Of a stretch of DNA of 64,000 nt, positions 50,852-58,188 are shown piece by piece. Origin of the DNA: RGIG8748 sp045539515 (GTDB taxonomy: Bacteria > Bacillota > Clostridia > UMGS1810); NCBI GenBank assembly GCA_045539515.1, contig JAZQFN010000009.1, positions 1-64,000 of the forward strand, given 5' to 3'. Position 1 is the first letter of the stretch. Each line of letters starts with the position of its first letter. The notes beneath the pieces are model-generated. The model was not told where the DNA came from. It saw nothing but the letters and a program-made list of their open reading frames with translations, and made no database searches. The translations under genes and the position numbers were made by a program.

Positions 50852-51487
50852 TTACCTCGCTTTAGAGCCAAATTTACACAGATGTTTTACAGGGCACTCA
50901 CCGCACTTGGGCTTTCTGGCGGTACAAATGGCTCTGCCGTGATAGACTATCTGATGACAGAAGTGTCCCGATGTTTTAGGGTCAAGCACCTTGGAAAGCG
51001 CCTTTTCTATACGTACGGGATCAGTATCATTTACAAGCCCGAATCTGTTGGTAAGGCGTATGCAGTGGGTATCAACCACAATTGACGGCAAAGAAAACAC
51101 ATCGCCCAATATGAGATTTGCAGTTTTTCTGCCAACCCCTGCAAGAGCGGTAAGCTCATCCATGGTTTGTGGAAGCTTTCCGCCATGCTTCTCTATAATC
51201 TGTTTTGAGGATTCTATAATATTTTTAGCTTTGTTTCTGTAGAAACCGCAGGATTTAATATACCCTTCCAGCTCCGATAAATCTGCGTTTGCAAAATCTT
51301 CAACGGTTTTGTATCTTTCAAAAAGTGCCGGTGTTACAAGGTTTACCCTTGCATCGGTACACTGAGCCGAAAGCTGAACCGCTACAAGAAGCTGATGTTC
51401 TGTCTTATAATCAAGGGAACACTTTGCATCCTTGTACACCTCATCAAAAATCCTCTGTATTTCCAGAGCGCGTTCTTTCTTTGTCAT
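50852..51487 (-). CDS. nth: endonuclease III
   Basis: DNA glycosylase/AP lyase for oxidised pyrimidines. 211 residues. The helix-hairpin-helix LTALAGVGRKTANLILGDVF holds the catalytic Lys, VDTHCIRLTNR the catalytic Asp, and the 4Fe-4S cluster cysteines are in CTARKPKCGECPVKHLC. Full length and intact. Closely spaced with pepP. Confidence 0.97.
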   Translation of the reverse strand: MTKKERALEIQRIFDEVYKDAKCSLDYKTEHQLLVAVQLSAQCTDARVNLVTPALFERYKTVEDFANADLSELEGYIKSCGFYRNKAKNIIESSKQIIEKHGGKLPQTMDELTALAGVGRKTANLILGDVFSLPSIVVDTHCIRLTNRFGLVNDTDPVRIEKALSKVLDPKTSGHFCHQIVYHGRAICTARKPKCGECPVKHLCKFGSKAR

Positions 51488-51500
51488 ATGCTGTCACCGA

Positions 51501-52445
51501 CTATTCTACCTTAAATTCAATTTCTACTTCCTTTACGTCACCTTCTGTGCGAAGGCTTTCGGGGATTTCCTCAAGTTTTATTGTAACCTTGTCGCCGTCT
51601 TTTACGTAGCGTACATCTACTCTTTCTGTTGCAATTTCGGTAACTGTTGCCAGGGTGGTTTTGTTGCCCATTACATTAAGTTTGTCGGGATTTGCCTTGG
51701 CTGTTACCTTTTTGCCCTGAAGGGTTTTGTCGGAGGAAAGGTTGACCTTTACCGATACTTCCTTAAGCTGAAGTATATTACACTTTATCTCCAGATAAGA
51801 AATATTTTTGGTAATACCGGTTTCGGGCAATTCTTTGCCTTCGGCATCGGTAAGTATTATCTTGTATCTACCATTTATGGGGTCGGACTTACCTGTAATA
51901 TCCACAACAACTTTTGCTTTCTTAACATTCTTGATAACGCTTCTTGCGCCGGTAATTCTTACGGTATCCTTATTGTATTCGAGGGTATCGTAAATATAAC
52001 CGTCCTTGGGAGTACCTTTGGTAACCACCTGCACGGGCAATTCTTCAGTTATTACATCATCTACATTTACACTTATTCTGTAAGGATCTTTTGATACAAG
52101 CTCTATGCCCGACGTGTTGAATGACACATTTATGGGAAGCTTATGAGTGCCGGAGGATTCCACACCAGATAAATCCACGGTGCAGTTAATATCATCTCTG
52201 GTTATCTTGGCAACAAGGGTTCTTTTTCCTCTGATTTTTACATTAACCGTTTCGGTATTGGCTCCCGAAAGCACAAGTTTTCCGTTTGTGAATTCTTCGG
52301 AATGTTTGGTATATGTAATGGGAACATTTCTCACAGTTGTTTCAAAGGTAGGATTCACTTGGTAAACCACGTATATCCATATGATTAATGCGCTCAAAAA
52401 AGAAATGGTAAGCGTAAGCCAATTTGTTTTAAAAAAGTTTTTCAT
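51501..52445 (-). CDS. cdaR: c-di-AMP synthase regulator CdaR (YbbR)
   Basis: 314 residues: N-terminal membrane helix (WLTLTISFLSALIIWIYVVY) and about three extracytoplasmic YbbR repeats (VRNVPITYT, ELPVQVVTKGTPKDGYIYD, KVNLSSDKTLQG). It modulates CdaA. Its start overlaps the cdaA stop by four bases, so the two are translationally coupled. glmM, the usual third gene, is not present here. Confidence 0.93.
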   Translation of the reverse strand: MKNFFKTNWLTLTISFLSALIIWIYVVYQVNPTFETTVRNVPITYTKHSEEFTNGKLVLSGANTETVNVKIRGKRTLVAKITRDDINCTVDLSGVESSGTHKLPINVSFNTSGIELVSKDPYRISVNVDDVITEELPVQVVTKGTPKDGYIYDTLEYNKDTVRITGARSVIKNVKKAKVVVDITGKSDPINGRYKIILTDAEGKELPETGITKNISYLEIKCNILQLKEVSVKVNLSSDKTLQGKKVTAKANPDKLNVMGNKTTLATVTEIATERVDVRYVKDGDKVTIKLEEIPESLRTEGDVKEVEIEFKVE

Positions 52446-53296
52446 TTCTTTTTCACCACCCAGCTTGAAATTTTGTTAATAAGAGGAATTTTCTGTACTG
52501 CTGTTTCCTGCTGTTCATCGTTGCCCAATTCTTTAATAATTGTAGCTTTAAGCTCTGCAGCATTTATTGCTCTTTTAAGTTCACCGTTTATGGCAACAGA
52601 GATTTTTCCTGTTTCTTCCGATACTATGACGGATATGCAATCCGCCTCCTCGGACACACCTATTCCGGCTCTGTGCCTTGTGCCCAATTCCTTGGAAAAG
52701 TCGCTCTTTTGTGTAAGAGGTAAAAAGCACGCTGCTGCCTTGATTCTGTTTTCGCTTATAATGGTAGCACCATCATGAAGAGGTGTGTTGGACATAAAGA
52801 TATTTATAAGAAGCTGTTCTGAAATATGGGCATCGAGTATTGTGCCGGATTTCATAATATCTCCCAGCTTTGTGTTACGTTCAAGGATTATAAGAGCACC
52901 GATTTTTCTGTCGGACATATACTTTGATGCCGCAGACACATTTTCCGCAAGCTCTTTGATATCATCGGTAGTTCCGAAAAGCTGACTTGCCACTGCAGTA
53001 TTACCTATCTTTTCCAGAGCACGGCGTATTTCCGGCTGAAACATTATGATGATAGCCAGAAGTCCCATCTGGAGAGTGTTGTTTAAAAGAAAGCTTATGG
53101 CATTGAGGTCCATCCAGTCGGCAACCTGAGCAAATACCACCAAAGCTATGATGCCCTTTATAAGCTGCGCAGCTCTTGTTTCCTTAATAAGACGGATACC
53201 CCCGTAAATTACAAAGGTAACTATGAGGATATCCAGGATATCTCTTATCCTGATAAGCATAAGATTCTGAATTAAAAAGGTCCAGAATTCACCCAT
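52442..53296 (-). CDS. cdaA: diadenylate cyclase CdaA
   Basis: Makes c-di-AMP from two ATP at the membrane, controlling potassium and osmotic balance and wall homeostasis. 284 residues: three N-terminal membrane helices (about 10-80) and the DAC domain with NTPLHDGATIISENRIKAAA (DGA motif) and KELGTRHRAGIGVSEEADCI (RHR motif). Overlaps cdaR. Both catalytic motifs are intact. Confidence 0.96.
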   Translation of the reverse strand: MGEFWTFLIQNLMLIRIRDILDILIVTFVIYGGIRLIKETRAAQLIKGIIALVVFAQVADWMDLNAISFLLNNTLQMGLLAIIIMFQPEIRRALEKIGNTAVASQLFGTTDDIKELAENVSAASKYMSDRKIGALIILERNTKLGDIMKSGTILDAHISEQLLINIFMSNTPLHDGATIISENRIKAAACFLPLTQKSDFSKELGTRHRAGIGVSEEADCISVIVSEETGKISVAINGELKRAINAAELKATIIKELGNDEQQETAVQKIPLINKISSWVVKKK

Positions 53297-53320
53297 TTTT
53301 TATCACGTCCTTCCGTTAAT

Positions 53321-54502
53321 TTATAATGCAAGTTTGAATATATCAATAATTTCCTGTTTGCCAAGTTCTATGTAATCGGGAAGTGTTCTTGTGCCAAAGA
53401 AGGTGCACTTTTCCGCCATTTCCTCAATTGCCTCATCTGTGATGTCTATGTCAAGCTGACCAAGTCTTACAGGCATACCTATGGAAGCGAAAAATTCCTC
53501 CGAAGCCTTTATACCCTCAAGAGCCACTTCCTCATCGGTCTTGCCTTCAGGGTTAACACCCCATACACTTACCGAAAGCTTTTTAAAACGCTCCGGACAA
53601 TACTTATACACAAATTTTGCCCATGCCGGATATATAACCGCAAGACCTGCGCCGTGAGATACGTTGTCGAACATGCCGCTAAGCTCGTGTTCAAGCTGGT
53701 GGCATCCCATAAGGAAGGTTGTGCCTGCACCGGTAAGATTGTTGTGAGAAAGTGAGCCTGCCCACATAAGGTTGGCTCTTGCATCATAATCTTCGGGGTT
53801 TGCCATTGCGGCTTTACCTGCCTTAATTGTGGCACGAAGCACGCCCTCTGCCATTTCGTCTGTTATATCAAAGGGTTCACTTGGTGTGAAATACCTTTCC
53901 AAGGTGTGCATCATAATATCCACAATGCCACAGGCTGTCTGATAGGGACTTACGCTGTAGGTAAGGCAAGGATTGCATATGGAGAAAAGCGGTCTGTTGA
54001 AATCTGTGCCAAATCCTCTCTTAAGCCATCCATCCTCGTTGGTAATAACGCAGGAATTACTCATTTCACTTCCGGATGCGGAAAGAGTAAGTACAGTTCC
54101 CACAGGAAGTCCCTTTTCGGGAATTGCCTTTTTTGCAGGGAAATCCCAGGGATCGCCGTCATAGAGTGCACCAAGAGCAATAAGCTTTGATGAGTCTATA
54201 ACACTGCCGCCGCCAACTGCAAGTATAAGCTCAGCACCATATTCCCTGACAAGCTTAACGCCCTTTTTAACCATGGAAAGCTTGGGATTGGGTTCTACCC
54301 CTCCGAGCTCTGTAAAGCTTATACCGGCTTCATTAAGAGATGATATTATTTCGTCGTAAAGACCATTTGCTTTAACGGAGGATTTGCCGTAGTGAAGAAG
54401 GATTTTACTGATGCCGTAACCCTTTATTACTTCACCGACTTTTTTGTGGGTATCCTTTCCGAAAATCATTCTGGTAGGTGTATAAAATTCAAAATTCTGC
54501 AC
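53321..54502 (-). CDS. iron-containing alcohol dehydrogenase (BdhA/YugJ-like)
   Basis: 393 residues, type III alcohol dehydrogenase. N-terminal FYTPTRMIFGKDTHKKVGEV, the NAD-binding AVGGGSVIDSSKLIALGA, TLSASGSEMSNSCVI and the metal ligands in GIVDIMMHTLERYF, GCHQLEHELSG and NVSHGAGLAVIYPAW. Closest by look to NADH-dependent butanol dehydrogenases of Clostridia. A fermentative aldehyde/alcohol role is likely; exact substrate unknown. Confidence 0.93.
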   Translation of the reverse strand: MQNFEFYTPTRMIFGKDTHKKVGEVIKGYGISKILLHYGKSSVKANGLYDEIISSLNEAGISFTELGGVEPNPKLSMVKKGVKLVREYGAELILAVGGGSVIDSSKLIALGALYDGDPWDFPAKKAIPEKGLPVGTVLTLSASGSEMSNSCVITNEDGWLKRGFGTDFNRPLFSICNPCLTYSVSPYQTACGIVDIMMHTLERYFTPSEPFDITDEMAEGVLRATIKAGKAAMANPEDYDARANLMWAGSLSHNNLTGAGTTFLMGCHQLEHELSGMFDNVSHGAGLAVIYPAWAKFVYKYCPERFKKLSVSVWGVNPEGKTDEEVALEGIKASEEFFASIGMPVRLGQLDIDITDEAIEEMAEKCTFFGTRTLPDYIELGKQEIIDIFKLAL

Positions 54503-54529
54503 AGATTATATCTCCTTTCAAAACTTTTG

Positions 54530-55294
54530 TTATCTGTTTAGCGATGCTTGATAAAGCATTATACCGCAAGCTATGGAAACGTTTAATGATTCGGCATTTC
54601 CTGTCATGGGAATTGTAACTGTGTGGGTGCACAGCGCTTCGACTTCCGGACAGATGCCGTTTGCCTCGTTGCCCATTACTATAATGCACTTATCTCCATA
54701 GCGGAAATTATGGGAACTCTCGGCTCCGTTGGGAAATGTACCTATAATCTGAAACCCTTTATTTCTAAAAGAAGAAAGAACGTTATCATCGTCAAAATAC
54801 AAATTTACACTGAATATCCCGGACATAGTGGAACGAAGAACCTTGGGGTTGAACACATCCACACAGCCCTTGGAAAGCACAATACCACGCACACCAAAGG
54901 CATCGGCACTGCGGATTATAGTACCCATATTGCCGGGGTCTGTAACAGAATCAAGATACAGATACACGCCGTCTGAATAGTTTATGGAATCCACAGGTAA
55001 ATCGGTGTAAGCGGCAACCGCAAGTATACCCTGAGAATTTACGGTGGACTTAAGTTCATCGAAGAGCTTATCCGGCAGTAAATACACCGGGGTATCTCCA
55101 AAATCCGTCATTTTATTTTCAGCAAAACTCTCGCTTACAAATATGTACTTTACATCTGCTCTGCCGTCGTTAGCATCGCGTACAATACGCTCCCCTTCTA
55201 TAATAAAGGTATTTGTCTTTTTTCGCCCGTTTCGGCTGAGGAGCTTTTTGGTGTTTTTAAACAAAGTATTTGAAGAACTTTCTATCCTTTGCAT
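54530..55294 (-). CDS. SpoU-family RNA methyltransferase
   Basis: 2'-O-ribose methyltransferase of the SpoU/TrmH knot family, 254 residues. N-terminal RNA-binding domain (NTLFKNTKKLLSRNGRKKTN) and the trefoil-knot motifs YLYLDSVTDPGNMGTIIRSA, CIIVMGNEANGICPEV and PMTGNAESLNVSIACGIMLY. Likely acts on 23S rRNA or tRNA; the site cannot be told. It lies downstream of rplT, a common arrangement. Confidence 0.93.
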   Translation of the reverse strand: MQRIESSSNTLFKNTKKLLSRNGRKKTNTFIIEGERIVRDANDGRADVKYIFVSESFAENKMTDFGDTPVYLLPDKLFDELKSTVNSQGILAVAAYTDLPVDSINYSDGVYLYLDSVTDPGNMGTIIRSADAFGVRGIVLSKGCVDVFNPKVLRSTMSGIFSVNLYFDDDNVLSSFRNKGFQIIGTFPNGAESSHNFRYGDKCIIVMGNEANGICPEVEALCTHTVTIPMTGNAESLNVSIACGIMLYQASLNR

Positions 55295-55379
55295 GGCTAC
55301 TCCTTATAAAGTCATTATTATCTATTATAATTATACAATACCCGATACCCTTTTGCAAGAAAAATTATATGCTAAAACA

Positions 55380-55416
55380 AAAACCACTACATTTCGATAT
55401 GAAATATAGTGGTTTT
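55380..55416 (-). terminator. terminator of infC-rpmI-rplT
   Basis: AAACCACTA...TAGTGGTTT with inner ATTTC/GAAAT, 25 bases beyond rplT, followed on the minus strand by TTTTG. Confidence 0.8.
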
Positions 55417-55440
55417 GCAATTTGCTATTTAACTATTATA

Positions 55441-55794
55441 TTAAAGAGCAGCATTAGCCTTTTCAACTAAAGCTGTGAAAGCTTCGGCATCTGCAATAGC
55501 AATCTCGGAAAGCATCTTTCTGTTCATGTTGATTTCAGCCTTCTTAAGACCGTTCATGAACTTGGAGTATGTTGTACCGTTGAGCTTGCAAGCAGCACTG
55601 ATTCTGGTAATCCAGAGTCTTCTGAAATCTCTCTTCTTCTGTTTTCTGCCGATATATGCATAAGATAAGGACTTCATAACTGCCTGTTTTGCAGTTCTGA
55701 ATAACTTACTCTTAGCACCTCTGTATCCTTTAGCGAGCTTTAAAACTCTCTTATGTCTCTTTCTTGTAGCCATAGCGCCTTTTACTCTAGCCAT
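55441..55794 (-). CDS. rplT: 50S ribosomal protein L20
   Basis: 117 residues, standard length: ARVKGAMATRKRHKRVLKLA, KGYRGAKSKLFRTAKQAVMK and RKQKKRDFRRLWITRISAAC. It binds 23S rRNA early in assembly and, in Firmicutes, represses its own operon by binding the infC leader. Third gene of infC-rpmI-rplT. Confidence 0.99.
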   Translation of the reverse strand: MARVKGAMATRKRHKRVLKLAKGYRGAKSKLFRTAKQAVMKSLSYAYIGRKQKKRDFRRLWITRISAACKLNGTTYSKFMNGLKKAEINMNRKMLSEIAIADAEAFTALVEKANAAL

Positions 55795-55814
55795 TTAAAA
55801 CGCCTCCCTATTTT

Positions 55815-56012
55815 TTATTTATAAAGTATCAGTCTCTTGATTGTAGCTGCATTTGCAGTTGAAGCATACGCCTGCTTTCTTAAAGCTCTCTTTCTCTTGG
55901 TTGACTTCTTTGTTAAAATGTGTCTTCTGAAAGCCTGATTGAGCTTTACCTTACCCTTTTTTGTAAGATTGAATCTCTTTGCAGCACCTCTGTGTGTTTT
56001 GATTTTAGGCAT
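55815..56012 (-). CDS. rpmI: 50S ribosomal protein L35
   Basis: 65 residues, standard: PKIKTHRGAAKRFNLTKKGK, then FRRHILTKKSTKRKRALRKQ. Between infC and rplT in the conserved order, with short gaps and AGGAGTG-type ribosome site. Confidence 0.99.
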   Translation of the reverse strand: MPKIKTHRGAAKRFNLTKKGKVKLNQAFRRHILTKKSTKRKRALRKQAYASTANAATIKRLILYK

Positions 56013-56045
56013 TGCATTTACACTCCTTCCGAATTTAAACTTAAA

Positions 56046-56555
56046 TTATTTAGGTGCAACCACCATAGTCATGTTTCTGCCTTCAAGCTTGGGGGCTTTT
56101 TCAACATTACCGATTTCTGCAACAGCCTCGCCGAACTTAACGAGTAAATCCTGACCGAGCTGTGTATGGTGAAGCTCACGGCCTCTGAAACGAACGGTAA
56201 CCTTTACCTTGTCACCTGATTTTAAGAACTTGACTGCCTGATTAACCTTTGTATTGAAATCGTGAACATCTATGGAAGGTGTAACACGAACTTCCTTGAT
56301 GTTGACTATACGCTGATTCTTGCGCTGTTCCTTTTCTCGTTTACCCTGCTCGAACTTGTACTTGCCGTAGTCCATAATCTTGCATGCGGGCGGTTTTGCC
56401 TGCGGAGCAATAAGAACAAGGTCAAGTCCTTTGCCCTCTGCCTTTGCCTTGGCGTCTGCCAAAGAAAGTATACCGAGCTGAGAACCGTCGGAATCAATAA
56501 GTCTGACTTCTTTTTCTCTGATTTCATCATTAATCAACATTTCTTTACTACTGAT
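56046..56555 (-). CDS. infC: translation initiation factor IF-3 (ATC start)
   Basis: 169-residue initiation factor: MLINDEIREKEVRLIDSDGS, then QLGILSLADAKAKAEGKGLD; LVLIAPQAKPPACKIMDYGK; VRFRGRELHHTQLGQDLL. GGAGGT (56564-56569) is eight bases from an in-frame ATC at 56555, whereas the first ATG (56540) is 23 bases away. infC is classically started from a rare codon (AUU, AUC or AUA) that IF-3 itself discriminates against, so ATC is the likely start and gives autoregulation. Confidence 0.95.
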   Translation of the reverse strand: MSSKEMLINDEIREKEVRLIDSDGSQLGILSLADAKAKAEGKGLDLVLIAPQAKPPACKIMDYGKYKFEQGKREKEQRKNQRIVNIKEVRVTPSIDVHDFNTKVNQAVKFLKSGDKVKVTVRFRGRELHHTQLGQDLLVKFGEAVAEIGNVEKAPKLEGRNMTMVVAPK

Positions 56556-56598
56556 GACAAAGCACCTCCAAAAAATAAATTGCAAATCCACTTAAGGC

Positions 56599-56706
56599 AA
56601 AAAAGAAAAGTGGGCGAAATCCACCCACTTATACATTCAAGATAAGTATTAACCTTACCGATACCTTGAAACCGTAAGGTGAGAAGTGGACTTCTGCTTT
56701 GCTTTA
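56599..56706 (-). promoter_or_regulatory. L20-type leader of infC with terminator
   Basis: The region between promoter and gene contains AGAAGTCCACTTCTCACCTT, typical of Firmicute L20 leaders, and ends in a terminator stem AAGTGGG/CCCACTT (56608-56630) followed by TTCTTTTTT. AGTCCACTT can alternatively pair with the terminator arm or with AAGTGGAT just downstream, giving the expected antiterminator/terminator switch. Confidence 0.8.
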
Positions 56707-56713
56707 CCCAAAT

Positions 56714-56742
56714 ATATTACCACCTTTTTATGCGGTTGTCAA
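56714..56742 (-). promoter_or_regulatory. infC operon promoter
   Basis: Minus-strand TTGACA (56737-56742), a 17-base spacer and TAATAT (56714-56719), directly upstream of the leader. Confidence 0.85.
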
Positions 56743-56773
56743 GTACTTTTTTAAATTTTTTATTATTCTCGGA

Positions 56774-56809
56774 GAAACACCGCACAAGCGCAATCTTGTA
56801 CGGTGTTTC
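56774..56809 (-). terminator. terminator of the 55-residue protein gene
   Basis: GAAACACCG (56774-56782) pairs with CGGTGTTTC (56801-56809), with an inner ACAAG/CTTGT extension, 45 bases past the stop of the small gene. Confidence 0.7.
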
Positions 56810-56852
56810 AAGGGAGTGATTAGTCTATCTGATATACAAATTTGTATGTTTG

Positions 56853-57020
56853 TCAGCCCATTTTGTAGCCTTTAAAAACCAGCCTGGCACCAAACTCCAC
56901 TCTGGCTTCCTCGCTATCAAATGTTTTCTTTTTCGAGTTGGGAATTTCCCTCATTGAAATGGTCTTGGATGTGGGGTCTATCCACATACACCATTCCTTT
57001 GTTTCCTTGTTTTCTTCCAT
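56853..57020 (-). CDS. 55-residue protein, unknown
   Basis: MEENKETKEWCMWIDPTSKT, then ISMREIPNSKKKTFDSEEA and RVEFGARLVFKGYKMG. A compact, balanced-charge sequence with Trp/Phe core residues and a specific terminator downstream looks like a real small cytoplasmic protein. The ribosome site is weak (GAGG is about 17 bases from the ATG). No family recognised. The flanking stretch 57021-57170 holds nothing else that I can see. Confidence 0.6.
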   Translation of the reverse strand: MEENKETKEWCMWIDPTSKTISMREIPNSKKKTFDSEEARVEFGARLVFKGYKMG

Positions 57021-57170
57021 TTTATGTACTCACTGTCCTCTGTAGTTGATGATTAATTCTATCCTACTCAATGACCCACCGTCAACCCGGTGCACAGTTT
57101 TGTAATGGCGGTGAATCCATTTCGCAAAGATTGTAATCAAAAAGACATATAAGTAATGCTATTGTAAAAA

Positions 57171-57842
57171 TCAATACAAAAGTTCCTCCAATAATTCGTC
57201 AATGTTTTCAAACTCACCATATATATCAAATTCTTCAGCTTCTTTAGCTGATATAACTCCCTTTTCCATCAGGCAATCTGCAAACAGCTGACCATCAGAT
57301 GTTTTGGTTTTTAAACTGCGGTATATTATGTAAACCATATCACCTCTCGTAAAGCTTTCCGATTCTTCAAGCTGCAATGCAACCTGTGAGTTAAAAAGTC
57401 CACACTCTACCCCATCGTTTAAAGCTTCATATAGTTTGGTTTCTTCATAGCCCATTAACCTTAAAAGCAATGTAACAAACTGATACGAATCAATGGTTGC
57501 ATCCGGAGAAAAGGTATCTTCACCCGTGCCGTAGGTTATACCGTTTTCATAGCAATACATCACATAGGCATATGACCAGCGGTCGCTTTTTACATCTGTA
57601 AATTTTTCATCATACTCATATTCATTAATCTTGTCTGCTTCCCCAAGGAGCCTTACAAGTATTGTTGCCGCTTCTTCTCTTGTAAAGTTCTTATCCAGCT
57701 CATAACCTTTGTCAGTACCGGCAAACAAGCCCAACTCATACAGAGCATCCGCATATTTCCTTTCCGTCTGTGCGAAAGCTGCAGCCTGAAAAAGCATTAT
57801 AAATATTAGGCCAAAAGAAATAACCTTAGAAAAAGCTTTCAT
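57171..57842 (-). CDS. secreted SLH-domain protein
   Basis: 223 residues: signal peptide (MKAFSKVISFGLIFIMLFQA, cut near AFA-Q at about 25) and about two to three S-layer homology repeats (LYELGLFAGTDKGYELDKNF, then TREEAATILVRLLG; FTDVKSDRWSYAYVMYCYEN, then GITYGTGEDTFSPDATIDSY). SLH modules bind secondary wall polysaccharide, so it is a wall-attached protein. It overlaps the end of the preceding frame by 17 bases and is probably cotranscribed with it. Confidence 0.88.
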   Translation of the reverse strand: MKAFSKVISFGLIFIMLFQAAAFAQTERKYADALYELGLFAGTDKGYELDKNFTREEAATILVRLLGEADKINEYEYDEKFTDVKSDRWSYAYVMYCYENGITYGTGEDTFSPDATIDSYQFVTLLLRLMGYEETKLYEALNDGVECGLFNSQVALQLEESESFTRGDMVYIIYRSLKTKTSDGQLFADCLMEKGVISAKEAEEFDIYGEFENIDELLEELLY

Positions 57843-58182
57843 ATGTCATTTTACCTCCGCCTATATAAGTAATATCTTCTTCATTAACGGTAAGCTCTTC
57901 GCCCTCAATATCTACAGATATTTTTTTAACACTCATATCCGCATCCGGTGCGAAATCCACAGAAACAGTTATTGTGTCGTATTCTACGGTGTTTCGCACT
58001 CTTTCAAATCCGTCGAAAGAAATGAGGGAATCATATTCGCATACAACATACTTGCTTTTATCTGTCTTCTCGCCGAATTCCGCATTGCCGTTTATAAACC
58101 ATACCTTATCACGACTGCCCTCCAGCTTAACCATTGTGTAATTCTTTCTGTCTTTGCCATCCCACACCTGAGTAAAGGACAA
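57826..58182 (-). pseudogene. C-terminal segment of the TAG-interrupted secreted protein
   Basis: A 118-codon frame (SFTQVWDGKDRKNYTMVKLE to YIGGGKMTYESFF) in exactly the same frame as the 608-residue gene upstream. It is separated from that gene only by TAG (58189-58191) and two further codons. It has no signal peptide, no proper start (TTG 58182) and no ribosome site. It therefore reads as the tail of one original protein, cut by a nonsense change such as CAG to TAG. Independent translation is the less likely alternative. Confidence 0.65.
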
Positions 58183-58188
58183 AAGATA

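Noticed and set aside
56599..56706. tRNA or T-box-like element upstream of infC
   Set aside because: No T-box sequence or cloverleaf; position and motif fit the L20-type ribosomal protein leader.
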